From Takakia lepidozioides (lineage: Eukaryota; Streptophyta; Takakiopsida; Takakiales; Takakiaceae): DNA of 64,000 nt. Below the pieces are notes generated by a model. The model did not search any database. It was given only the letters and a program-made list of their open reading frames with translations, and was not told where the DNA came from. Where the stretch lies: NCBI GenBank assembly GCA_030704615.1, contig CM060734.1, forward strand, positions 9,176,001 through 9,240,000, read 5' to 3'. The position numbers and the translations under genes are program-made. Each line of letters begins with the position of its first letter. The first letter of the stretch is position 1. This document shows positions 44,374 through 55,260 of the stretch, piece by piece.

Positions 44374-46308
44374 CTAATTCCTAGCCTTCTTATTGTGTTG
44401 CCTTCCTTCATACTCCTGCGATCGACGTCGCTCAGCTCGATCATCGGCCTCCCTCTGTCCCTTCTTAAACGCCACATAGGGATGATATTGTGAAGGTCCC
44501 CAATCGTCATAAATGGTGGAATCGGTGCCCTGAAGAAACCCCGTCAAGCACATCAATTCAAACACCCTCATCATTCTGGCCGGATGATGCAGCAGCTTGG
44601 CCATAAGCCCGAACTCGTATCCTCCCAACATAGGCATGTTGGCATCGATAGCAAAGTGAAACTGAATGCACCACCTCGCCAACACCCCATAGAAGATGGA
44701 TGCCATAAAGCACAATGGATCATAATGAGAGCTATGAGCCTGCTGGAAAGCCTGATATGACGTGTTGCAGGACTCAAAAGTACTGAACTCCCCTAGAATC
44801 AGTGGCCAATTGTAAGGAAGCGACACCAAGCCCTCGTTTTCAATCCATTGGCCTCGCCGAGGACATCTGCATACCCCCAAAATCCCTGTAATGTTCCGAG
44901 GCCATGGTGTATTGGTTGCTTTTGCCCTCCTGCCCAATCCCTTGATCCAATCGAACTTAGCAGTATGGCGGTAATCCTTCCCCATCCACAGCAACATGTT
45001 CCACCTAGGAGTGGAGCCATCCTCTAAATCGAGACCTACACCTTGTGAGGGTTGCCCAATAACTTTGAAGAATCCCAATTGATTGGAAATAGCCATCGCT
45101 CAAAAATATGCGGTCCCACCTAAGAGATATCGACTAGCGTAGGTCGATTGATGACCAAATCGGTCATCCATTCCTTTTTCAAAACCTCCTTCCAAGACTT
45201 CGCTTTCTGCCAACCCACCAATCGATTTCTGATGGCCGATAATGTCCAGACATAGGCAGCTCCGTGCAAATCCTGCGCATCTGTGCTTGCACGATACCTG
45301 CGATAGGCCCTATTGCTCATGGACTGAAACCTCTCTTCATCCAATACAATGGCCATAAGTGGCTGGACCATCTCCAAATAATTGCTCAAATACTTCTCTT
45401 CAGGTAATGGGCGTGCATTGAGGAACCCGCAGGATGGAAGTCGATTCCATGACCGATTTTCAGCCTGGCATCCTCGATAAGTATCCAACCCTTTTCTCCG
45501 ACTGCTGATATTACAGGAAACAGCGGCTGGTGGGATCGCCCACTGTAAAAAGAAACTGATCTGGATTGGCTACCTGCAAATCCCCTCTCACCACCATTTC
45601 CACCGCCAAATTCTCCAAATGATGCTGGCACAAAAATTCCCAGTTGTCCTCAAAGTCGACGGGTTCCTCTGCCCCATTGAAAGCTGCCTTCAGGATATCA
45701 CTATCATACAAATACCCCTGACTAAGACAATCGGCATAACATAATTCCACCCAATACACAAGAATATGGCTCCCCAACAGATATACGGAGCTTGCACCAA
45801 GACATCCCTCAATCGCTCTAACTCCTCCAATTGAGCAGTTGTTGTATTCTGCAAGGTCGCCATTTCTACCTCCGCCATAGCCTTATATTTGTTCAGATCA
45901 GCCTCCAACTTCACATATCGCTCCTCAGGATTTATCGATGTAGGAGATCGCTTCTCCAATTCAGCATTGTGCTGCCGAGCCTCCATCAATTGCTTTTCCA
46001 ATTCAGCAATTCGAGCATCTTAGTGCTGTGATCGCTACATCTGCATCTTGATAACAGCCTCCTTATCGGCAATAAGGAGTCGATAAGATCTTAAGATACC
46101 GAAAGTCCCATCTCTTCCATTGCTCTCTCAAATCCTCAACCTCCCTGGCATCTGCCTCGGTTTTTTTCTTCAACTCATCCCAGTCTTTCTGCAATTGCTG
46201 ACTGTGCGATAGAGCTGCAACATGGCTAACTCTCAAATCAATCAATTCTTTGCGCACATCATCATTATTGATGGCCTGTGCTGCTGCCACCTGCAGACCA
46301 ACAACCAA
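44374..46308 (-). pseudogene. Unrecognised coiled-coil protein gene
   Basis: Minus-strand open frames succeed one another from 46308 to 44374. The N-terminal part is a long coiled coil (QKDWDELKKKTEADAREVEDLREQ; then MEKQLMEARQHNAELEK and YKAMAEVEMATLQNTTTAQLEELERLRDVL). The middle has FEDNWEFLCQHHLENLAVEM. The C-terminal half is Trp-rich and globular (WNMLLWMGKDYRHTAKFDW, LPYNWPLILGEF, FYGVLARWCIQFHFAIDANMP), with a basic tail. Frame breaks lie near 46050, 45690, 45490 and 45110. I do not recognise the family. It abuts the plus-strand gypsy element at 46330 and may be an antisense extra gene of that element, or a host-derived pseudogene. Confidence 0.4.
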
Positions 46309-46329
46309 ATCGCGGAGTCAGGCTGAAAA

Positions 46330-49170
46330 AAGAAGGGTTTGTTTGGCTACCCACATCCTTTCCTGTCGAAGGAACAATTGCAGTCGCATACCATGGGGAG
46401 ACTCAGAAGGAGGAGTATGAGTTCACATCTAAAGCAGAAGGGTGGACGACTGAAGCCGATAGTGATGCTCAAGTTCTTCCACTATCGCCTAAGCATACAC
46501 GTAGCCAACAAATATTTCATTGTGCAAATCTAGGAGAATACCCCTGGAACGGCGATTTTGATAACGATTCTGACGATGTTGTTCTACGTTGGGAGGGGGC
46601 TCGACCCTCCTATATGGTGCAGCATGAATATAAGTGGGAATTGACCTCCACATCGGAAGATATCGCATGGTATAATTCTGCTGATGACACACGTGCTCCA
46701 CTTATGAAGGAGGATCCCTACCAATACCTGAATTTGAACACTGCTGCTGAGCCCAATGAAATCATAATTTCTGCGGAGATTCCATCGAATGAACTGTCTA
46801 TATATGGAAGGAATTCTTCCAGAAACATCGAACAACTTTTGCTTGGACTTACACAGATCTTCGGGGAGTACCCCCAAAAATTTGCCAGCATCGTATTGTT
46901 TTGGAGGAGGGAGCAATACCAGTGCGACAACGCCAACATCGATTGAATCCTAAGTTCTCTGTTGGTGAAAGAAGAGCTGGACAAATTGCTAGCTGCTGGT
47001 TTCATTTACCCTGTGCCTTATAGTGATTGGGTGTCGCCGATAGTGGTTGTCCCAAACAAGCAATCGGGCAAAGTGCGGATCTGCCAGGACTTCCAGAAAC
47101 TTAATGCAATTACCAGGAATGGCTATTTTCCCTTACCTTTTACCAATACTATCTTGGATGCAGTTGCTGGGCATGAATGCTATTCCTTCCTTGATGGCTT
47201 TTCAGGTTACAACCAAATCACGATTGCAGAGGAAGATCGTCCTAAGACTATTTTTACTACCGATTGGGGTACTTATGCTTATAAAGTTATGCCATTTGGA
47301 CTATGTAATGCCCCTGCTACTTTTCAACAGGTGATGACTGCCGCCTTTCTGGATTATTTGCGGTTGTTCATGGAAATCTTTCTTGATGATTTTTGTGTTT
47401 ACAGCGATAAAGCGACTCATGCTAAGATGTTGGAGTTATGCTTTCAAAAATGTCAGGAGTATGGAATGTCCCTGAATGCAGGCAAATGTCAATTTTTGGT
47501 TACGAAGGGCAAACTATTGGGCCATATTGTGTCTATTCGAGGAATATCGACTGACCCCACCAAGGTTGAAATTATTGTCCAATTATCTACTCCCATGACG
47601 GTAACGGAGATACGGGCCTTTCTGGGCCATGTGGGTTACTATCGTCGGTTCATTCGTCGATATGCTGAAATTGCTTTGCCATTAACGCAAATATTAAAGC
47701 ACGATGCAGAACTGCAGTGGACGAGGGAGTGTCATTACTCTTTTAATGAATTGAAGGGACGATTGATAAAGGCACCTATCTTGATTTCACACGATTGGAA
47801 GAAGGAATTTCAACTTTATATTGATGCTTCAAATTATGCAATTGGCAGTGTTTTAAGCCAAAAGGATGATAAGGCTTTTGATCATCCAATTTATTTTGCT
47901 AGTCGACAATTGGCTGCTGCAGAAATTAATTATACTACCACTGAGAGGGAGGGTTTGGGCATGATATATTATGTTCAAAAGTTTTGCCATTATTTATTGG
48001 GCTATCCTTTTGTTTTTCATGTTGATCACAATGCATTGAAGTATCTTATAAATAAACCTCAATTGAGTGGGCGAGTAGCTCGATGGGTAATTCTATTGCA
48101 AGAATTTACCTATAAGATTGTTGTGCACCCTGGACGCAAACATGCCAATGCCGATCATTTAAGTCGACTAATCGAAAGAAGTGGGGCCTGAGCCGATAGA
48201 CGATTCTTTCCCTGATGCTCAATTATTTGTCATTGATGTCATGACCGGCGAATATGCTCGTATCTTTAACTATTTGTAATTATTACAATTTCCTGATGGG
48301 TACACTAACAAGCAGAAGCGCCGATTGGTTGAGAAATCTGCCCCTTACACGATTATTGGAGAAACTCTATATAAACTAGGGAATGATGGAGTCTTACGTC
48401 GATGCATTTTGGAAGCTGAGGTTTCCACGATATTGGAGGGCTGTCATGCCGATTCTTGCGGTGGCCATTTTGCCGACGATGCGACAGGCCGGAAGGTGCT
48501 ACTATCGGGCTATTGGTGGCCGACATTATTTAAAGATGCTTTTGCCTATGTTCGCCGTTGTGATGCCTGCCAGCGATTGGGTAAGCCTATGCAATCGAGT
48601 TCAATGCCATTAGTTCCCATTCTTGCTCAGGCACCCTTTGAAAAATGGGGGATTGACTTTGTTGGTCCTATCGCCCTTGCTTCCCGCAATGGTTAGAAAC
48701 GATATATCCTCGTTGCTACGGAATATGTCACTAAAGATTATTTCTGGTACTGGTATTGACTGGGATACGAAGTTATTTTCTGCATTTTGGGCCTATCGTA
48801 CAGCTTGTAAGGTTACTACGGGTTTCACGCCTTTTCAGTTGGTCTATGGTCAAGAGGCGATATTGCCTATCGAGTTGGAGATACCTTCTCTCCATATAGC
48901 TATCGAAGATCATCTCGGCGATACTGACTCTCTTACAGCTCAATTGTTGCAATTGGTTAAATTGGATGAAATTCGTTGACACGCTTTACAAACGATTAAA
49001 GTGACGCAACGACGGCGGAAGGATTATTATGACAGCCATCTTAAACCCAAAGCCTTTAACGCGCATGATTTGGTGTTACTTTATGACAACCATTTTCAAA
49101 AATTTCCCGGGAAGCTGAGAATGCGATGGCTTGGACCGTATCGTGTGGTGGAAGCAATGGTAGGGGCATT
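46330..49170 (+). mobile_element. Second Ty3/gypsy element, pol only, truncated
   Basis: An upstream part (46330-46946) precedes RT. RT-RNase H runs in one open frame of 409 residues (46962-48191): SFLDGFSGYNQI, MPFGLCNAPATFQQVM, FLDDFCVYS in place of YIDD, and GYYRRFIRRYAEI; RNase H has YIDASNYAIGSVL and DHNALKYLI. The integrase zinc domain follows (CHADSCGGHF, CDACQRLGK, about 48430-48590) and GIDFVGPI (first Asp). A deletion near 48740 removes the other two catalytic residues, and the frame resumes at LFSAFWAYRTACK. It stops near 49165, where a transposase fragment begins. Gag and LTRs were not identified. Confidence 0.85.
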
Positions 49171-50113
49171 TTTCCATGCAAGACACATAGTAATATGATC
49201 CTGCCGGTGGCGTGACGCCACAAACCTTTTAGTGTTTTGCGTCAAACTCTGCATGAAGTGAAACCTGCATGATCTCTCCTTATCTTCCATTGGGGTCTTT
49301 GGGTCATCCCCATAGACCCTTCTCACTGCAGCCCAGTTCGCCTAGGCATTGTCAGCCATGAAGCCCCTAAAATTGGGAGGGGGCAACTTCACTCTCGCCA
49401 TTTGCTCATTGATTTTGCGCCACATATGCACCTCCAAATCCGTGTCCTCTCCTTTCATTTTGCAGATAGCAATGGTCATCAACTTCCTGAAATGTGGGTC
49501 GTATACGTGTGCTCCCATTGTCACCCAATCGTGATTGGTAATTCGTTTGTTGTGGTGGAACATGACCCAACAATTTGAGAGGTCTCCACTGGTCATCATG
49601 TTCACCAAGTCCACACCGTCTCCCTAGTCCTGAGGTGGACATTTTGAAAATATGAAGCACCTGTCCGTCTCAAAGCCTTGACCAAGAAAGAGGCTGTTGT
49701 GGATGAAGTCGTAGCCGCATGTGCGCTTCACTTCTAGGATTGACTGCATATCCGATCCCCTCCTGATTCACTTTTTTGCAAGCGACAATGTGGTTCCTCA
49801 CATTAGGGCTGCACACATGGGAGACAGCTTCCAGCAGCTCCTTCATGTCCCCCTTGCCCAGCTTCTCTCTTGTGCTTCCGTCTTCCGACATGATTTTGCC
49901 TATTGCAATTCTATGTGCAGTTGCGAGCTATATCTGTTTTGGTTTTGCACTTGGCCTCACCCTCACCTCCTCCATGATCATATCATGTGCCTGTTGAAAA
50001 GCCATTCTGGAATTGCCTCTCACCACCGGGTGGTCATGCTTGCCGATGTGGATGCATGCTCTAGTGCACGCATTGCCGACGCTTTCATGTTGTACTCTAT
50101 TACTGTTGCCCAC
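49096..50113 (-). pseudogene. Third Mutator-like transposase fragment (divergent relative)
   Basis: Minus-strand pieces in order from 50113: ACTRACIHIGKHDHPVV (zinc finger end), VSHVCSPNVRNHIVA, HHNKRITNHDWVTMGAHVYDP, GFMADNA and CRFHFMQSLTQNTKRFV. Each aligns with blocks of the copies at 2371 and 37291 but with much lower identity, so it is a separate subfamily. The SWIM end is missing. It truncates the gypsy element at about 49165. Confidence 0.75.
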
Positions 50114-50159
50114 ATTCTACTCCACTCGGAGTATGGCCTCCCCCTATCCCCTTAGTCCT

Positions 50160-51278
50160 CAATTATCTACTTGTTATCTACTATCTCCATTAATGTTAAC
50201 AATGTGGGTAGATATATGTGGAGAGCATTTGGGCGGGTGTGAAGTGGTGGGTATAAGGAGCAGTCGGGGGTGGGGAAAGGCTGGATAGTGGGCCCTGGTA
50301 ATTGGTACGCTGTTTGTGTCAAGGGGAGGCCAAATTTGTGAGCAGGTGATGGGATGCATAGATTGGGAATTATGTTTAGAGGGGGAGGGGTGGTGGGTGC
50401 ACGGGACCAGTATTGGGCATCTGGGTGTGGTGAGTTAGATGGAATCTTGTGGAATGTTGTCGGAGCATAGCTTTGAGGGTGGCTGAATAGAGAAGGGTGT
50501 GGTTGAGATTGATAAGGGCTGGCGGGCCTGAGGGCTGATAATGCGGGAGTGGGGATTGTGGTTAAGTGGATAGCTGAGGGGGAGTTAGTGCATCAGGATC
50601 CCTTGTCAGTGGGCACCAGTACTGGGTGAGCGACTAGCGGGGTTGGGATGGAAAATTGAGGGTGAACTGGTGTTGGAAATGAAGATGCAATGAGTTGCGT
50701 ATGTGAGGGTGACAAAGTGGAGTGGGTGGACGAGTGGAGGATAGCAATAATAAAGTGGCATGTTGATATTGAAATGGCCATGGCGTCTTTGTGATAGAGT
50801 AAGGCTTGTGGGCCTGTGGAAAAGTATCAAGATAGTATTACAAAAAATAGGGGGGGTGAGGAGTGGGGGGTGTGAGAGCAGGAATACAGATTTGAGAGCC
50901 TGAATAATTAAGGGCGCTCACGGGGTAATGGACTATCAGTGCATAGTGGACATCGAGCTGTAGAATCATTGACATAGCAATTGCATACTGCATGAGGGTA
51001 ACTAGTAGAGGGGCAGTGTATAGGATGTTGGACAGCAACTGGGTGGAGTGATTGAATGTAGCTGTAGAGTTGTAGTTGGCAGGGTGATCCAGTGAACATT
51101 GGGGAAGCTCCAGCGATGTAGCCAGGCAAATATCTTGAGCAGATAGCTGGGGTAAACAACGAGCATGCATACTAGGACCAGCCCGAGTGGGGGGTGACAC
51201 CTGCGCAGGAGGGGAGAGATAATAACTGTGAGATGGTATTGCGTTGGGAGGAGTGTATGTTGAGTACAATGAAATCAC
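50160..51278. other. G-rich stretch, possibly an inverted LINE 5' segment
   Basis: No gene recognised. The plus strand is markedly G/T-rich, while everything from 51280 to 56850 is C/A-rich. Read on the minus strand its composition matches the LINE (CCC, CAC, ACC). This could be the 5' part of the same insertion in reverse. Long minus-strand open frames here have only low-complexity content. Confidence 0.35.
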
Positions 51279-52055
51279 ATGGGGGGTCATAGCGTGAGCA
51301 TGAGGGACAAGGTACTGGTAAATGGAGCAGCAGGGGGGTGTGAGTTGGGCATGCTTCATATTACCTGTAAGAACCCTACAATCTACACTAAGTGGTGTAG
51401 CAAGCCAGACTTTGAACTCCATGGCAAGTTCATTACGGTCCACCCCCACCACAACAGTATCAATGGAATCGCACCGCAGGAACAGGAGCTGCTCGACAAG
51501 CTGAAGGTCTCTAGTATTAACCAGGCTCTGTTTGACACTGTTGAGTCAATCTCTATCCAACCCGCTCCCAGGCAGGCGGTGGGCCACGTCGAGTGGATGC
51601 AGGAAATCAACAAGAAGCTTGAGGCTCACTCCATCTCCATCAGAACTGACCTACGTAATGACATCAATGATATGGAGCACAGGCTGTTTGCATCAATCAA
51701 CAACCAACAACTTGCCTATCATGAGTACATGATGTCTCTGCAGAAATCCATAGCGGATAACCTCGGCCGTAATCTGGTGAATTTTTATCATCATGCGGAT
51801 CTCGTCCTTGCTAATCTCCCTAAGCTTCCAGGGCCTGGATCCTCGGATTTTACTCTACCAAGCGTAGGGTCCCCCACAGCCTGGCCCCAACACAAGACCT
51901 TCTACCATGCTGCTCCAGAGTTTACTGGTCTGCTACCCGCACACCCATCTGCCCTTTGGGCACTGGATCGGTTTGCATCCAGGAGCATGTTGACAAATCA
52001 ACCCCGCCAGCCACGGCACCTACACAGCCCTCCGACTCTCTCCTCACAGGTGTAA
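51279..52055 (+). CDS. Putative LINE ORF1
   Basis: A 258-residue frame from an ATG-proximal start. The N-terminal part has CKNPTIYTKWCSKPDFEL. The middle is a predicted helical, coiled-coil-like region (QEINKKLEAHSISIRTDLRNDINDMEHRLF). The C-terminal part is Pro-rich. Small helical RNA-binding proteins upstream of the polymerase are typical of LINEs. No zinc knuckle or RRM was seen, so the assignment rests on position and strand composition. It could instead begin further upstream. Confidence 0.45.
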   Translation: MGGHSVSMRDKVLVNGAAGGCELGMLHITCKNPTIYTKWCSKPDFELHGKFITVHPHHNSINGIAPQEQELLDKLKVSSINQALFDTVESISIQPAPRQAVGHVEWMQEINKKLEAHSISIRTDLRNDINDMEHRLFASINNQQLAYHEYMMSLQKSIADNLGRNLVNFYHHADLVLANLPKLPGPGSSDFTLPSVGSPTAWPQHKTFYHAAPEFTGLLPAHPSALWALDRFASRSMLTNQPRQPRHLHSPPTLSSQV

Positions 52056-53242
52056 CCAAGCATCCACATGCGTAGCCACAACGGTCTCCATCGAGCCCTC
52101 AACATTAGCTTCTTCTCTGCTAGAGTAGTTTGCTATCTAGTCTTGCTGGTATCGCTCTACCCACCCTCAGTTGTATCGTGTTGGGGCATAGTTTTTTCAA
52201 ACCCAGCCGTTGCTTTCAAATTCTATATCACTTTACCGCTCGGGTCACACCCCACTCCTCCTCCTCACACTTCTCCATCTCTCGCTTCATCTTGCACTTC
52301 TAATCCTAACGGCTACATATCCATTAACATTACCCCTCCCTACTCCTGTCTGCTATGGTTCACCACTCTGCCAGCATATGTGACACATCCCGTCATCCCC
52401 TACCAACCCCTGCCCCAATCATATTACCCCCATTCATCGTCCAGTATACATACATGTTACCCATATTTTTCATCCTCAGCTCCTCCCCCCCCCATGTCCA
52501 CCACATGAGTCATCCCCCCCCCCCCCCCCGGGCCCCCACAAATATCGCCCCCATAGCGTGGCCTGCCGCGCCACATCTGACCCCCCTGATTGGCCCCTGC
52601 TCCACTTACTTATCATTACCCAGCTATGTCAACCCTTGATATTTTAACACACCTACCCACCCACCCACCAGGCCCCCAATTACACACAGCTTATTTCGTC
52701 ACTACCCATATATATCGGTTGCCCCAAAAATACTCTCTAAGCCCCACCCTTCTGCACCATGCTCTTACCAACCTCGGTCTTTCCCTTATATATGACACCC
52801 CAATTTGACATTTATCACCCCATCTGTCATACTCGGGCCCACCGTATCAGGTGTACTTTACCCCCTCCTAAACCACTCATAATCACTGTCAGTCACTCTC
52901 TCATCTATACCAGTCCAGTCGACATCAACAACAACACTTCTCCCACCCCGACCCCCCGAACTCCCCACCAATCCTCAGGAAAGATACTCACTATATTTCC
53001 AAATTGACACCCTCTCACTTACACTTGCCTATCAACATCTCTATGCTCACTTCTCTCCCTTTCTCCCTCACCCATCTACCACTACACAGAAACGTATCTG
53101 GACCTCTCACCTCAATACTCACCACACGATCCGACGCGCCCTCACCATCATACCAACCTCCCTCACACCCCACCCCTGCAATAACTGGTAGTCTGACCCC
53201 CACATTACCTGCCTCAGTACTCTCACAACCTATCAAGCGCTA
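52056..53242 (+). other. C-rich stretch of the LINE without a recognised domain
   Basis: Very C-rich, with homopolymer C runs (52486-52495, 52513-52529) and only low-complexity Pro/Thr/Ser frames. An endonuclease domain would be expected here in a full LINE but none was seen. Confidence 0.4.
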
Positions 53243-53967
53243 ATGCCACCACCTTATGACCCATCTGACATACCCAACTGGACTGCTGCTCTTGCCAAAA
53301 TAGGTAGAGATGCCAAGAAAGCTGCCTACCTTATTACCAAACAAAAAGCTAAGGACAACCACAAAAATTTGTCTCATCCTTCAACCAATTACTACACGAT
53401 CACCCCAAGAGAGCCCACAAAGCCATTTTCAATCCGGCACTCAACCCACCCATTGACTGTATCTAGCACCGGCTATGCCACCTCCTAAACCAACCCTAAG
53501 GACATCAACGATGAGATATGGACCCAAGCATCAACATCATACACACCCACGGTAGTCAACTGCCTAGCGATACCTTAAGCCCTTACCTATTCATCGTCTT
53601 CCTAGAACCCCTATTGCGTTGGATTGTCCGCGGGAAACTTGGATATCAATACAAAACCTCCTCATGCGAAATCTCAGCGGCAGCTTATGCCGATGACCTT
53701 GCCATCCTCGCACATAAACCACAACACCTGAACAGACAAGTCACCAAATTATACCGCTTTAACCAATGGTCTGGCATGGAACTTAGCCTCCACAAATGTG
53801 CTATCACTGCTGCAACACACCGCAGCCGACTCACCAAATCTGTTGTCTCCTCCCACTGCAAACTCTATGTCCACTACCAGAACAAACCTTTCCCCTTCCT
53901 AGGACCCGATAAACCTTATACCTACTTAGGTATCCAGTTGGTCCCATCCCTCACCTGGCACATATAA
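53243..53967 (+). pseudogene. LINE reverse transcriptase (partial)
   Basis: The frame at 53518-53967 shows LSPYLFIVFLEPLLRW and AAYADDLAILAHKP (catalytic YADD, about 53683-53694), WSGMELSLHKC and YTYLGIQL, the palm and thumb motifs of non-LTR reverse transcriptases. The finger region before it (53243-53510) is degraded and the central part appears deleted. It makes cDNA at the nicked target site. Confidence 0.8.
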
Positions 53968-54948
53968 AAGAACTCTACCTCAACTAAACTAGACAACAAA
54001 AGCCTAGCTCTCCTCAAATCCCCAATTCCCATTAGCCCAAATTATCAATCATACAGTCAGTCCTAGAAACCCAAGTCCAATACTCCTTCCATGCCGCACC
54101 CTTCTCCCTCCCTGACATTAAAAAACTCGATAGAAGCATCACCCAACTCACAACACGCACATGTGGTCTGCCAGTGAGTATTCCCAATGCCCTTACCCAA
54201 CTCCCTACTGACAGTTATGGGATTGGATCCAGCCCACTTATAATCTCATATGCCCGTGCCTTAGGCACACAATTAACATAAGCCCTCAATGACCCCGGAT
54301 GCTTAGGCCTAATCTACCAGGGACTTCTTAAATTTATTGCTCTAAAATATAATGGACTCTACTCTCTCCCATCGTTACACCCACAGGCATGCCTACACTC
54401 TCCTACAGTGCGAACACTACTCATCCTATGGACCAAATGAAAATCGGTTTACAAACTGACCTACCAGACTACCCCAATACCTTGTCCCCCTTAGAACTCG
54501 TGTGGCTCACTAGCCCCTTTCTCTCTCAGCTTGAAACTTCCCACCCCAAACAAAAAACACCTCTCCTCACGTATTTCAAAGAATGTCATATTACCACACT
54601 TACCCAACTTACCACCGCCACGGGGCACCGCCTCCTAAAACCCGCTGAATTTACCCTTAAACACTCCAGAGCTACCGCCAAAACCAGCCGGTACCTACAC
54701 TACCTCCGTATCCTATTCTGCCACCCCTCATCATCATGTACCCTTGACTATGCGCTCCCTTCTCTATTCTTCCCTCACACGCCCCAAGACCTATTACCCC
54801 AATACAAAACTGCCCCGGCTGTTTCCATTTTCTAGAAGCTCAGAACATCATACAACAACAATAATGCCGCCTCCACCGACCCCACCCCATCGCCCCCACT
54901 ATCACCGACTCGACATGACCCACGCTTCCCCCAACACCCCCACACAAC
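53968..54948 (+). pseudogene. LINE polymerase C-terminal region, decayed
   Basis: Continuation after the reverse transcriptase, with a readable block at 54389-54835 (PLELVWLTSPFLSQL, RYLHYLRILFCHP). No domain recognised. Several frame breaks. Confidence 0.45.
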
Positions 54949-55227
54949 CCTGACAACCCTAATGCCTTCATCATTGAAGCGATTCATGGAATAAAAACCC
55001 AAACATCACTAGACTCCTTCGGAGCCACATGTGTCAATACATACTATTACTGCAAATGGGCTGGATACCCAGCCGATGATAACACATGGCAAATTGAAGA
55101 TGACCTCTTCGGCCTCCATGACGACTGTGACCCTGACCACAATCTCTCTCTCCTCACTGACTTTCACAAACGCACTAATTCTAACTATCTAACTCATATA
55201 CACCAACAATATGCTTCTCCAGCCTAA
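54949..55227 (+). pseudogene. Chromodomain within the LINE
   Basis: An open stretch reads FIIEAIHGIK, then YYYCKWAGYPADDNTWQIEDDLF, ending in TAA at 55225-55227. The pattern of hydrophobic-Glu-hydrophobic, then Y-x-x-x-W-x-G-Y and NTW-x-x-E-x-x-L is a chromodomain, including the aromatic residues that hold methyl-lysine. It follows the polymerase region and precedes the RNase H frame on the same strand with the same codon style, so it belongs to the LINE. Chromodomains are usual in Ty3 chromoviruses and not in plant LINEs. Confidence 0.75.
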
Positions 55228-55260
55228 CCAGCGGACAACCGATACATACACACCCCATTA

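Noticed and set aside
50838-51452. 204-codon minus-strand open frame
   Set aside because: Low-complexity product of a C-biased strand overlapping putative LINE ORF1; no domain.
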